Source: Corythucha ciliata
Taxonomy: Eukaryota; Arthropoda; Insecta; Hemiptera; Tingidae
NCBI GenBank assembly: GCA_038030265.1
Contig: CM075937.1
Location: 33,770,198-33,834,197, forward strand
Length of the DNA stretch: 64,000 nt
Reading direction: 5' to 3'
Made by a program: the position numbers and the translations under genes. Each line of letters opens with the position of its first letter. Within the stretch, counting starts at the first letter, position 1. The notes under the pieces are model-generated. The model worked only from the letters and a program-made list of their open reading frames with translations, was not told where the DNA came from and searched no databases. Positions 1 to 10,334 of the stretch are shown here, piece by piece.

Positions 1-124
1 CAGTCCGAGCATTTCAAGTACATGGTCATTAGGCGCAACTCTGGGTCAGCCCTTACAACAGCTTTAGTCCCATTTGCTGAAAGACCGAATTCTGATGACT
101 CAAGTTTCTTCAAGTCAAAAAGTC
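1..124 (-). CDS. Partial exon of an unidentified protein, cut by window edge
   Basis: On the minus strand, 124 down to 1 is open in one frame and reads like coding sequence, with a stretch KAVVRADPELRLMTMYLK. An acceptor-like CAG sits at 127-125, giving an exon that begins with two bases of a split codon. The plus-strand reading of the same bases is also open but has no protein-like character. I do not recognise the family. The rest of the gene would lie to the left of the window. Just upstream of the proposed acceptor the frame closes with a stop, which supports an exon border there. It lies tail-side of SNRPE and on the same strand. Confidence 0.4.
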
Positions 125-535
125 CTGTTGTGTAGGTTCAACACAGTGCCTGCGTGCGGAGACTTCAGTTTTTCACAGCTTGCACGCGAACGAAGCGTAC
201 AGCTTGCAGGAAAGCGGGCGGTTCTTTCCTTTTGTTATTGTGGCTTATAATTAAGATTGAAGTTCAACTGGGAACAACTATTCAACCTTAAATATACATA
301 TGGCATGTAGAGGTTGGTCTGGAAATACATTCACGGTAAGTGGCAATGGTGGGAGCCCAATTAACTTCGGCCGATAAAGTTCGGTCTTCCTTCGCATTAA
401 ATATAACGTAATAAAAAAGAAATTAAATGTATTCTTAAGACTTGGCTATCCAGCGACAGGGTTTGGAAAAATATGAAAGGAATCACGAAAACATTGTATG
501 ATGGGTAAACACAAATTATTGTTCTTATAATGCAC
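125..535. other. Intergenic, nothing recognised
   Basis: This is the stretch between the SNRPE stop codon and the edge exon. It holds no convincing exon, RNA gene or repeat array. It should contain the SNRPE 3' UTR; no poly(A) site was assigned. Confidence 0.5.
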
Positions 536-901
536 TCAATTCGCCTCGGTTGTTGGATTCACATTTTGTATCAACGTGATGTTGTCCCCTTTCATCATGA
601 TACGTCCGAGGGGGCGACGATTCTTTGTCCGTACGTTCACTTCCTCAGACTCGTCGAGCACGAGGTTCATGTACTCGTCAAATCCGACTATGTGTCCTTC
701 TATACGAAGGTTGATATTTTCGTATAGCCAAACGCAAACTCGAGATCTTGCGAGAAAAATAAGGCCAAAAATCGTTATTATTAAAACTAGAGTTCAGCGC
801 TTTGAAAAATGCCAAGCTTACCGGTTCTGCAGGTATCTGAAGATTAGATTAATGGGTTGAACCATCACCTTTTGAACCTTCTGCGGGCCTTTGTACGACA
901 T
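536..901 (-). CDS. SNRPE: Small nuclear ribonucleoprotein E (Sm-E)
   Basis: This is a complete two-exon gene: exon 1 901-822, intron 821-747, exon 2 746-536 with stop. The 291-nt CDS encodes 96 residues (human Sm-E has 92). Sm-E is one of seven Sm proteins that form the ring on the Sm site of U1, U2, U4 and U5 snRNAs in the spliceosome. The N-terminus reads [20 protein letters not shown], then [20 protein letters not shown] (Sm1 motif), [15 protein letters not shown], and the Sm2 part [17 protein letters not shown]. The donor is CG|GTAAGC and the acceptor TCGCAAG|AT; both the phase (2) and the protein fit the family. Only the C-terminal tail (NPTTEAN) differs from the usual ending. It is head-to-head with the BACK-TLDc gene, so the 300 bp to its right probably carries both promoters. 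Confidence 0.95.
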
Positions 902-1220
902 AGTTGGATTTACTTGACGCGGTTTAAATTACTAATTCGGTTTCCCAGTCAGGAAAATTAAAATTAAAAATAAAAACGAAGTGAAAACGAACTTTAAACG
1001 TTTCCTTTCATAACAAGAAGGTTAGACGCCGTGACTGAGGCCCTGAGGGAGCAGGTTTGGAAAAAGAGGAAGGAAAGAAACAAGCGAAGCCAGCGCCGCG
1101 CCTCATCATCCAACTCCCGCGTTTTTCGAAACTCAACGCACGTTAAACGGCGTTTTTACGAAAAATGTCGCTGCGTCATTGTTTTATATTTTATTTACTT
1201 ATTTATTTTATGTATTTCAG
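902..1220. promoter_or_regulatory. Probable divergent promoter region between SNRPE and BACK-TLDc
   Basis: Here two genes point away from each other. There is no TATA box that I would defend. From 1031 to 1220 the plus strand is open in the frame of the first BACK exon, but it starts at GTG and is rich in Lys and Arg, so it looks like transcribed leader rather than protein. An ATG at about 1165 followed by a possible GTCATT donor would give the right phase for splicing to 1221, but that intron would be only about 46 bp. Confidence 0.35.
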
Positions 1221-4200
1221 CGGGCAAAGGAACGAAGTCCTTCGTGGAGAGATGCGTCAGTTACATAGGTGAAAATGCCGTGGAATGCGTTAAAACGAAC
1301 TCGTTTCTCAACCTTCCTAAAGACGCTCTGATTAAACTGATTTCATCTGACTGCGTAAATTTATTTTGAGCATTTACTCTTTTCAATTGACAAAATATTA
1401 TTTTCCGTCCTTCCAGTTGGCTCTGGAAGAAGAGGACGTGTGGCGAGCGGTTCTCAACTGGGCCAAGTATCACGCCGGTGTCACTCAGCCTACAGCTCAC
1501 TGGACAGAGGAGGAGCGAGCTCGCGTCTGTCAACATTTGGGAGGTGTCATCAACCACGTTCGATTGCTTTTGATTGGTGGGTGAAAAAAAAAACATTATA
1601 CCGCAAAAAAGTGCCGCAAAAAATCGAGTGGATTTTTGTCTGCATTGTCTTTTTAGACAGCCAAGTATTTGCCGAAGAAGTCGAACCCACAGGTGCTGTT
1701 CCGATGGAACTGTCACTCGAGCGTTACAGATTCGCCGCTCTTCCTTACAAATTCCGAGAAAGTTCGGAAGACAAAAGGCTTCAACCGAGAGTATCGCTCA
1801 AGTTATTCCCAGGGTCTCAGATTCTGGTGCAGGCGAGTCCTTATATTTTATTTTTGTTTTAATGTTTCCTCTAATTCTTACTAAATTATGTTCGTCTTAT
1901 ATTCCCTTTTACACTACCTTACTGGTTTTGGTCCTAACAACATATTAGACAATCATAACTAGCCTTTTAATAGCGATTTTAGTGTTCTTGTTGACTGGAC
2001 TAATAGGCCACTATATCCCCGGAATTGGACAACAGTGAGCAATATTGGACAAATCGATGCAATTATTGCATCAAGAAAAGAGGGAGTTCCGAGGAGGGAA
2101 AAAATTGCACGAAACGAGGAGTTTATTGCTCGGCAATTTTTCGACTATTGCTGCAATTCGCTTTCGTGCAATAATTTCCTTAAAAAATTGCCCGTGTAAA
2201 TGGGCCTTAACATGTCTAGATTCCATTTCTGCAATGTCCGTACGCCGTCCGGGCCATATCTTGCCCTAGGATTACTCGAAAAAACTTGTTCTTTCGCACC
2301 TAGACTCCATTTGGGATCTAGTTGGTCCTAACATCTGATCAGTTTGATCAAATAACTCCCTGGGGTTTTATAGGCCAAAAGCGGGTCCAAAATGGCGATT
2401 TTAAAAGGCTTTGAGATCATAGGGGTGCGGGGGTGTCGATTTTCATGTAATTTCAAGCCGGATTTGACTACATTCGTGAATAATAAACCCAATTGTAAAA
2501 TTTGCAGCGTTTTGGTGTGCTCTAGTCCATTTTTCCCGCTAATCAAAACCGACCACCCCAAAAACAAAATAAAATTCACACTTTTTGCGAGGTTGGCTAA
2601 ACAAATAAAAAACACTCTCGCTGCGTTCAGGCGGTTGAAAATACAATTTAGCGTGTTTTTTTCTTGGGTTCCGACCTAAAAACAAACTTCACGTGCTTAT
2701 AGCTTCTTAAAAGAAAACAAATTCGAGACTTTGGGTCTTTCATAATAAAATCATACTTTTTCAGGTACATCTACCTTCATGAAACTGATTTTGCTGTCCC
2801 TGCTCTATACAGAATCAATTTCGTGCTTTGGATGGTCTGATCTACTACATCTAAAATAATTTCTCGGTGTTCAGTTGTTAAAAAAGCTACATTTGGTTAC
2901 GGGAGAGCGAAAAAACACGGCGAAATTGAGGTTGAAAGAGCCAAAATCACGAAATTTGGGTTTTTAAACAGCAAACATTTGTGAAATTGGGGTGTATAGA
3001 GGAGCCAAACAACCTGCGAACTCTGGTTATGAAAAAGCCAAAATCACGAAAATCGGGTCGATAGTTTATCGCCCAATAAAGATCTATTAAGCCTCGAAAA
3101 TTGTTTTTTGACGAGGAAAAATCTCCGAAACCATTGCACATTGCCCGAGTCAGATAGTCCCGGATATTCGGCCATGGAACTATTCAGATTTCCTGGGTCC
3201 TGTTGATGGATCCACTGTGACGAAAATTTTGCTTAAAAAATGGCCCTGAACTTGCAATTGTGCTTAATTTAAGACCCAGAACTTTCAATTTCGTGGATTT
3301 TGTGGTTCCTCTCATGATGGGGGGGGGGGGGGAGGTGTAGAGGAAACTTGAAATTATAGTTCAAAAGACCCGAGATAAAATTGAAAGCTCACAATTATTT
3401 ATCCATAAATGTTGCAATTACACGGCTATTCGTCAGAGTTTGGCGCAGTCGGGGCCAGCCAGGCCAACGTCCGCACCCACTAAAAAAACACCGTACTTAA
3501 GGGACCACAGAAGTAAAAATCACAGAAACTCACAATTTCACCGGGAGTAAAGACGTGAAACTCACAGTCTCGCCAATTTTCAGTCACTATAGTTGGAGCC
3601 AAACGTTGCGAATTTGTCGGAAGGGGGGGGGTGATTGCCAGCCTACGACGCCGCGCCGTCCATCGTAGCCCCGGCTAGCCCGAGGTCTGACTTGTGGCGT
3701 ACCCAGAGGGGGGCGATAAAAGGATTGCCCCCTCCGGGAGGCCGTTTTTAGCCAAGTTTTTGCAAAATCCCAGCAATACGAATGGGCATTTATGACAACA
3801 CCCGTCCCCTTGGCGGTCAAGGTTCGCCCCTGGGTCTGTCTATGCGCCCATAAAAAACAATTGTAAACTTCCAATTTCACAGCTATTTAGCCTAGAAACT
3901 ATGTCCACGAAATTAAGACCCATCATAATTTGCAATTTTTGCTGACTTTAAGACCAGAAACTTGAATTTTGCCAGAATGAGCACACAAATCTTGCTATTT
4001 CGCGGATATCAACGCATTATGGTGCTTGATGTTATAAGTATATGCACGGCTATTCGTGAGGCTATTGCCGTAGTCTGGGACGACCAGCCCAAGGTCCGGG
4101 CTCACTAAACAAAAAATACCCTCAAACTGACTTTGTGGCTATTCGACAGGGCGCTGTCGTGCTGACCGGCGCTAGCTCGGGTTCTGTGGTCAAGAATGAA

Positions 4201-6464
4201 TAAAATCCCCAACACTTTCAAATTCACGAAATTAAAGACCAGGAACTTGCAATTTGGATAAAATAAAGACCGGAAACTTGGAATTTCGCAGTTTTTGTCT
4301 CCGAGAGATGTAATTTCGTGGCTATGATTTGCCAGCCCCAGCATCTATCGGCCACTAAAAATAAATCACTGAAACTTTCCAATTCGCGAAATCAAGACAC
4401 GGTACAGCGCCAAACGCAAATTTATGGGTTATCGTGAATATCAGACTGGAAGCTCTCAATTTCACTGGCATTTGCTTCCAAAATATTGCAATTTTTTGGT
4501 TTTTAGTCAGGGCACAACATATACATATATGTCATGGAGGAACTGAAAAAAAAAGCTCTGAAACCTTGTAAATTCCCGGATTATTTAGACCCATACCCGT
4601 AACTTACAATTTCGCACATATTTAGCTCCAAATGATGTGATTTTGGCGGCTATTTCTCTCATTGCGAATGAGCGTTTTACCTCAATTTCATCTGCGAATG
4701 AGCGCTTTTTCTCAATTTCAGCTCGAATTGGCAATTTTTGTACTTTCAGCCCTGAATTAGCGCTTTTCCCATAGCTGCGAACGAGGGAGTTTTTGCTATT
4801 TTAGTCGCGAATTAGGGATTTTTTTCAATCTTATTGTTAGCCGTGTGAAGCGACTTTGCTAAAAATGACCATTTTTCTGTGCGAAATCTATTTTTCAGGC
4901 GGGATTTAAAGATTATTTGTGTTTAAGGGGCAAAATGTTCAGTTTTAATGTTTACCAGCCAGTTTTGAAGGGGTGAATTGACGGTTCCCGAGTGTATAGC
5001 TACACGGTTTCAAACAAATACGAGTTTTTGTGCCAAGACGTGTGGCTCGCTCGCCTAGCCACACCTTTGAGTCGATGGATGAACGTGAAATTTCCGAGTG
5101 AAGGTTCAAGCGGGTGGTTTTGATGTTATTTCTGGGATGAAATAACGGGGCGCGTTGTTCGGTAAGCCCACATTATTCACGTCTTGGAGAGCATCACAAA
5201 TCTGTGGTCATCTCGGACGCAAATTATTTGTGGTAGATACTTGCTTTCCTAAAAGAACATTGAAGTGCTTCGCAAAAAAGTCGAAGTGCAGCTGGTGGTG
5301 GTGAGGGGCAGCATGGAAACCTGATGGACAAAATGGCTGTAACATTATTTTGTTTAATGAAAAAAAAGAGCTCATCAGTAGATTTATGGTGGAATCCCTC
5401 TCAAGCTAAAATTCTAGATTCGCCACTGCACCAGACATCACAAGTATAGGGACCGGAAAGTAGCTAGGTAAAAAAAGAGGACAAATTTGATTTTTTACTG
5501 GACGTCCCTTGACGCTCCAGAAAGTAGGACATGTCCTGGGGAAAGTAGGACGATAGGTACCATAGGATCAGCTCCTTATAACAAAATGTACAGTTTTTTA
5601 AACAAACTACATAATTATTTTGATTTGGTCTTCTCAGAATCTTCAAAGTCGAATATAGCTTTAAGAGGAATAGTGAAGAACATAGGGCCGAAGATATACT
5701 AAATAGAAGTTGTGGTGTTCTTCCGATTACAAGGGAACAGAAGCGAAAATTTCAGGATTCCACGTGTCTCAATGAATAATTTGTGTGTGTGTGTGTCTGA
5801 TTCTTTTTACAGGATAAGTGTCGCTTTCAAAGGGTCCTTAACTCATGGTATGGCCAGCCCAAACAAGTTTGGCGCCTTGTCTATCGAGCGTCCAGCCATG
5901 GCTATTCCGCCGAGAGTTTTCATAGATATTGCGATGGTGTCTCACCCACATTCGTCATTGTGATGGTACAGTTTGAAATACCAGGTTGAAATAAATTTTT
6001 TTTGTTTAATGTACTCAATTATTCCAGGGAACATGCGGAGAAATTTGCGGGGGCATGTCGGACGTACCGTGGGGTAAAACGAATCACAAAGGTCACTACG
6101 TTCCGTCCGAGAGGGCGTTTCTTTTCTCTTTGACGAACAACCAAGATCAACCACCAACTAAATTTGACATTGTGAAAAAACCGTTCGCAATTTGCTACCA
6201 TCCAGAGTACTTCATCCGAATATTTTATTTTTCTTTTGTTTTGAATAAGTTCATTTAATTCTGTTTTCTCGTAGCTGCGGTCCCATTTTCGGAGCAGGAG
6301 CTGATCTTCTTATAGCGAACAACTGCAACTCGAACGTCGAGAGCTACTCAAACTTGCCGCACTCATACGACGGCGAGAACGCTTCGTGCACGGTTTTGAT
6401 GGGTGGCTACAATTTCACTGTTTTCGACTACGAGGTGTTCACACCGGTGAATGCTTGCAAATAG
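1221..6464 (+). CDS. BACK and TLDc domain protein (5' BTB part not seen)
   Basis: Six exons keep one frame: 1221-1354, 1417-1576, 1657-1832, 5813-5965, 6028-6206 and 6275-6464 (stop). Exons 1-3 give a BACK domain, with SFLNLPKDALIKLISSDC, LEEEDVWRAVLNWAKYH and LSLERYRFAALPYKF. Exons 4-6 give a TLDc domain: WRLVYRASSHGYSAESFHRY, GGMSDVPWGKTNHKGHY, RAFLFSLTNNQDQPPTKF, FGAGADLLIANNCNSNVESY and GYNFTVFDYEVF. BTB-BACK-TLDc proteins are common in invertebrates, and BTB-BACK parts usually bind Cul3. Here the BTB exon must be upstream of the window (with SNRPE nested in an intron), or it has been lost. The first exon needs one base from an earlier exon. Intron 3 is 3,980 bp, full of repeats, and uses a GC donor (CAG|GCGAGT). 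Confidence 0.82.
1833..2925 (+). other. Left part of the long intron, no array recognised
   Basis: This is the first 1.1 kb of the BACK-TLDc large intron. It reads as diverged unique sequence, with no exon matching the flanking domains and no clear inverted repeat. Confidence 0.5.
2930..3140 (+). repeat. Family B degenerate array (about 30-bp unit)
   Basis: The sequence repeats a unit near GAGCCAAAATCACGAAATTT followed by GGGTTTTGAAA, at roughly 30-34-bp spacing, much diverged. The same unit fills 7480-7760, 10500-11700, 15000-15370 and 22380-22750, and its reverse complement fills 21190-21560 and 60085-60960. Confidence 0.7.
3225..4650 (+). repeat. Family C degenerate array with a ~620-bp higher-order period
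   Basis: The sequence repeats AATTTCGTGG followed by ATTTAAGACCCRGAAACTTGC at about 36-40 bp. A marker CACGGCTATTCGTCAG followed by a GGACCAGCC and CACTAAA motif occurs near 3420 and again near 4045, and a diverged one near 4135. The same unit and marker occur at 34010-34470. A run of 14 G lies near 3317. Confidence 0.65.
4655..4880 (-). repeat. Family A degenerate array, reverse orientation
   Basis: Units read TTTCTCAATTTTAGCCGCGA and then ATTAGCG, about 30 bp apart. They are the reverse complement of the forward unit seen at 7855-8200. About seven diverged units are visible. Confidence 0.7.
5440..5565 (+). repeat. Right-end fragment of the AGTAGGAC (hAT-like) element
   Basis: The sequence AAAGTAGGACATGTCCTGGG followed by GAAAGTAGGACGATAGG closely matches the right end of the complete hAT-like element near 11895-11930. 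The terminal GGTCACCCTA is not preserved. The rest of the copy cannot be delimited. Confidence 0.55.
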
Positions 6465-7480
6465 CGACTTTAATTTGACAAATGCCACTGGAATAAGAGG
6501 ATCAAGTGCGATGCGACAAAGATTGCAATCTGTGAAAATAATAAAAGTGTTCGTTTATGGTTTCGACAATTGAGTTTCATGATTGCGATACTTACGAATT
6601 GTAAAACTTTTCTTTCCACCGGGAAAAATCTAAGCGCCATAAACTGCGCTTTGGATTTGGATGACAAGTGATACAGTATTTTTTGCTTTGAAATCAAAAT
6701 AAAAATAATTATGTAATTTTATCCGTCAGTATTAGGTTCATATCCTAGGTATTCGTAATAGGTCTGGCGACCTGTTCTGTAACTTTTTTGTTTTTCAGTG
6801 TCTTGTCCCTGCCGTTTTCCTTGTTGCTCTGTCGTTCTTCCCATCGTTTGTTTTACAACGGAAGTGAATGGGTGGACAAATGGTGTCCCCATAGGTGCAC
6901 CGAAATTGTACAAAACAGGCCCCCTATTCTGTTCCTTTGTTACACTTACATGAATGTATTTAAAAGCACACGCAGAGGAGGGGGATTGCCAGCCCTTGAT
7001 CTAGGGGTGGGCAGCGTCAGAAACGTCAAATGAACCATTGCCTTTTTTGCGGGGTTATATTCAGGGATCCGGATCTGGAAATCGTCAATTCATGGTCATC
7101 CGAAAGCAGAAGCTGTCATCCCCCCCCCCACCCAGGAAGTGGCACTTTTGTAGCTAAACTATAAATTTTTGTCCCTCGAGACGACGAGTAAACGGCGGTA
7201 ATTATTTCCGACAAACCAAGACAAATTTTCCAGTGGTAGTCCGCCGGGAAGTGTCGCGGAATGGCTAAAAATACAGAATGTCTCACGTCCCGGGCAAGGC
7301 CATCCCGGGATGCATTTAGTTCATGATTCAGATCGATATTTTCTGAAAATTAAAGTCGGAGCGTTATAATTCGTCGGGTCAGACCAAACAATATAATTCG
7401 ACGACTCAGCATGATCATCTCAGGCAATTCCGTACTTGACGTTGATGTAGCTTAATAATTTTTACAAATTTTAACTGGAA
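6465..7480. other. Intergenic stretch with one dispersed repeat
   Basis: No gene is seen. Around 7030-7100 the words ACCATTGCCTTTTTTGCGGG and GTCAATTCATGGTCATC recur, diverged, at about 44925-44990, which marks a dispersed repeat of unknown type. A C9 run lies near 7122. Confidence 0.45.
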
Positions 7481-7508
7481 TGCGATAATGAGCCAAATCC
7501 ACAAAATT

Positions 7509-7543
<35 letters not shown>

Positions 7544-7760
7544 GAAGTTAAACCCACAAAATTGGTTTTTCTATGAGACAGAAGTGAAATTCAGTTTTGA
7601 AAGAGCCGACGTCACAAAAGTTGTTTCTGAATGGCCGAAAATCCGTGAAAAAAATCACTTTTTCACGACATTTGTATGTCCAAATGTTTGATAAAAGATC
7701 CAAAATCACAAAGTTCACTGTTGGAATATGAGCCAGAACCGTGAATTTGCTAAATTTGTT
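7480..7760 (+). repeat. Family B array interrupted by a poly(T) tract
   Basis: Units such as GAGCCAAATCCACAAAATTG flank a T tract of about 40 nt (7499-7541). The array resumes on the right side, so the T tract lies inside the array. A similar T tract interrupts family B at 22770. Confidence 0.6.
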
Positions 7761-7854
7761 TCGGAAATAGCCACACGTAGCCGTACCCCGAGCGGGGTTG
7801 AAACTTCACAATTCTCGGTTCAAATTAAAGGATAGCACTCTTTAATATAGCTAA

Positions 7855-8200
7855 AATTGAAAAATCAGAAATTCATGGCTAAAAATGAGACGAAGCACTA
7901 TTTATTGGCGGCTAAAATGAAGAAAAAGTGCTCAATGGGAAAACGCCAGTTCACGGTTTCAAACGGCTATTTCGTGACTGAAATTGAAAGTGCAATGGCT
8001 ACTACTGGAAAAATTATACTAATTCGTGGCTAAAACCCCCAAATTATCGACTGAAAGGTGTGAAAAGCAATATCATTCACAGCTAAATTGAGAAAACACC
8101 AATACGCGGACAATTGTCGAGAAAACCTCTAATTCGCCAATAAAATTAAGAAAAATAGTTGATCCGTGGTTTAAATTGAGAAGCTAAGCTAAGGAGTAAA
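7855..8200 (+). repeat. Family A degenerate array, forward
   Basis: Units near GGCTAAAATTGAGAAAAACG and CTAATTCGC repeat at about 30 bp, with heavy divergence. About ten units are visible. Confidence 0.7.
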
Positions 8201-8229
8201 AAAGCTAAATGAATGCGAATTCATGAATA

Positions 8230-8470
8230 TTATTTCTGCACCAATCCTGGTTTTTAAGGACTCGTTTCAATTTTCAGGAAATTTCGCATATGCAGTAGTA
8301 TTCCTTTTTCCAAATTTCATTCCAGAAGTTACTTTAAATTCGCGTTGAACTTTTACCTAGTAATTTCACGCTCTTCCTTCGACTTATTTGAAAAAAGGAA
8401 TACTACTGCACATGCGCCTGTCCTGAAGATTAAAACGAGTCCTTAAAAACCAGGATTGGTGCAGAAATAA
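8230..8470. mobile_element. Palindromic MITE, ~240 bp
   Basis: The left arm starts TTATTTCTGCACCAATCCTG and the right arm ends CAGGATTGGTGCAGAAATAA, an exact inverted match. Pairing continues inward with few changes to CAGTAGTATTCCTTTTTCC and its partner near 8390. Arms are about 90 bp with a 65-bp centre. No open frame is present, so this is a non-autonomous foldback or MITE. No target duplication was assigned. Confidence 0.7.
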
Positions 8471-8479
8471 GGCGAGAAA

Positions 8480-9090
8480 GAGTATGCCGAGTAGTAGACA
8501 AGGGGGATAGGAGGGGGTCGAGGAATCATCACGGCAGTTCCCCCTTGAACCCCAATCCGAATTTAGCATTTTGAATTGAATACAAAGTCGTTTAAGCCCC
8601 TTAGCAACGTTTGAACGGACGTTGCTGAGCTTAGCCTAATATGGGGAACTTGCGTGAATGCCCGATGTGGGAGAACAGTAAACCGGTGAATTGGCACCTG
8701 GAAAGAAGGATGTCAACGGTGATTTTTAAATAAATTTCAAGGTTCTTCAAGAAGGGATGGATGGTGCGAGGGGAAATGACGTCAATGGTCACTTTGTGAA
8801 GCACAACACATGCTCATGCTTGTGCATGCGAGGGAACTATAACATTTTGTTTACAAATAACAAGAAAAATTGTCCCCTTGAAAATGCTTCTTACCCCCCC
8901 CCCTCTTCCGCATACCATCGATTTCGTTGAATAACCTTTGACGTAATCAAACCCCCATTCAAAAATTTTAAAAATTCGCTTCAAAGATATACTTGATTGA
9001 TTTCAATGTTTAATGTGAGCAATAGCCTTGTGGAAGAGCCCTCTTCAAGAAACACCAGTGCTTAAAAAATGTGCAAGTTCCCCATTCGCG
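8480..9090. other. Intergenic, nothing recognised
   Basis: No exon or array is recognised. The stretch contains a C10 run near 8895. Confidence 0.4.
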
Positions 9091-9094
9091 GATG

Positions 9095-9470
9095 AAATCA
9101 AGGAATAGCGCTAATAATTGAAAAATAAAAAATTCACGGTTTTCGCCGGGGCAATTTCGTGGCTAAAAATGAGACGAAGCGCTAATTGGCGGCTAAAACG
9201 GAGAAAAAGTGCACATTCACATAGTCACCGCATTAATTAAGAAAACACTAATAGTGATTTCCATTCAACACTAATACAAGTGTAGTGCAGCGTCCTCTCC
9301 ATGAACATATATGTTTCAATTCAGAGAGGACGGGTGGAAAAACTTACACCACTCGAGTGTATTGAATTGAATGGAAAACGCTATAATTCGCGAATAGAAT
9401 TGTGAAAAACAGCTGATTCGCGGCTAAAATTTAGAAAAAATATAATTCATGGCTAAAAGAGGAAAAATCA
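9095..9470 (+). repeat. Family A array split by a small MITE
   Basis: Forward family A units occupy 9095-9250 and 9383-9470. Between them, about 9252-9383, sits an inverted-repeat element. Confidence 0.65.
9252..9383. mobile_element. TAGYG-ended MITE inside a family A array
   Basis: The left end reads TAGTGATTTCCATTCAA and the right end TTGAATGGAAAACGCTA, which pair with a few changes. The interior shares CATAT, then TTTCAATTCAG, then a GACGGGTGGAA motif with the better preserved element at 62048-62189, so I treat both as one family. Confidence 0.5.
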
Positions 9471-9949
9471 CCAAACCCCCCCCCACCAATCCAGAGGGGG
9501 CCCAATGTCATCTTTGGCCCAGGACCCTAACTGTAGTATAGACGGCCCTGCCTCCCCCTTCCAGCCCTGCCAACAATAATTGTGAATAATCCGCGAAATT
9601 TATTTTTGAATGAGACAACCCAACGAGAATGGTTTTTTCGGCGCTAATTTTGCGAAATATAGTTTTCAAGTGCGATTTGACCTACCAGCGAAATTGGTTT
9701 GCTAACAACACAAATCCGTGAAACCATTTTTTCTTCGCTGTGTGTGGGGGGGGGGGGAAGCGGTTCCACGCTGAGTGTTGTCAGAGTGGCCGACTAACAA
9801 TAACAGCCAACGGGCGGGGCGGTCGAGAACCCGGTCTTGCACGTGTCGGGCCATGCCACGTCGTACGGCGATTGTCGCCTTCTCACAATGGGAAAGGGTC
9901 ACATTAAGGCCTAACCAATTAGTCCCGGGACAAGACACAAACGGTTTAG

Positions 9950-10170
9950 AGCATTTCGTGAATGTAGATCATTTTGTGGTTAGTGCATTTTTGATTAGAG
10001 GTTTTTGTGGTTAGACATTTTTGTGGTTCGAGCTTCTTAGGGATGCAGCTTGTGGTCAGGGCTTTTATTTTTTATTTATTATTTGTGCATCAATGTTTTT
10101 GTGGTTATAGAGCATATTTTGGTTGAGAACTTTTGTGGTTAGAGATTCTTGTGGTTAGGGTTGTTGGCGA
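9950..10170 (+). repeat. GTGGTTAG short-unit array
   Basis: TTTTTGTGGTTAGAG-like units recur about every 20-30 bp (for example near 9974, 10008, 10023 and 10128). This is a degenerate minisatellite different from families A, B and C. It lies immediately left of the hAT-like element. Confidence 0.5.
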
Positions 10171-10334
10171 GTGCCTTCTATGACGGCACCTCAAGTCAAG
10201 TGAACCAATTTTTTTCCTTTTTGTCCCGGCATATTTTGGACTTTGAAACTTGTATCCCGATTTTTTAAAATTTCGACTTGGCAACCCTATTTCGAGTCTA
10301 GAGGAGGGGAACCGCCAACCCTTGCCCCCCTCTG

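Noticed and set aside
1261..1716. 151-codon minus-strand frame
   Set aside because: It is the antisense shadow of the BACK exons, which have matching splice sites and family residues.
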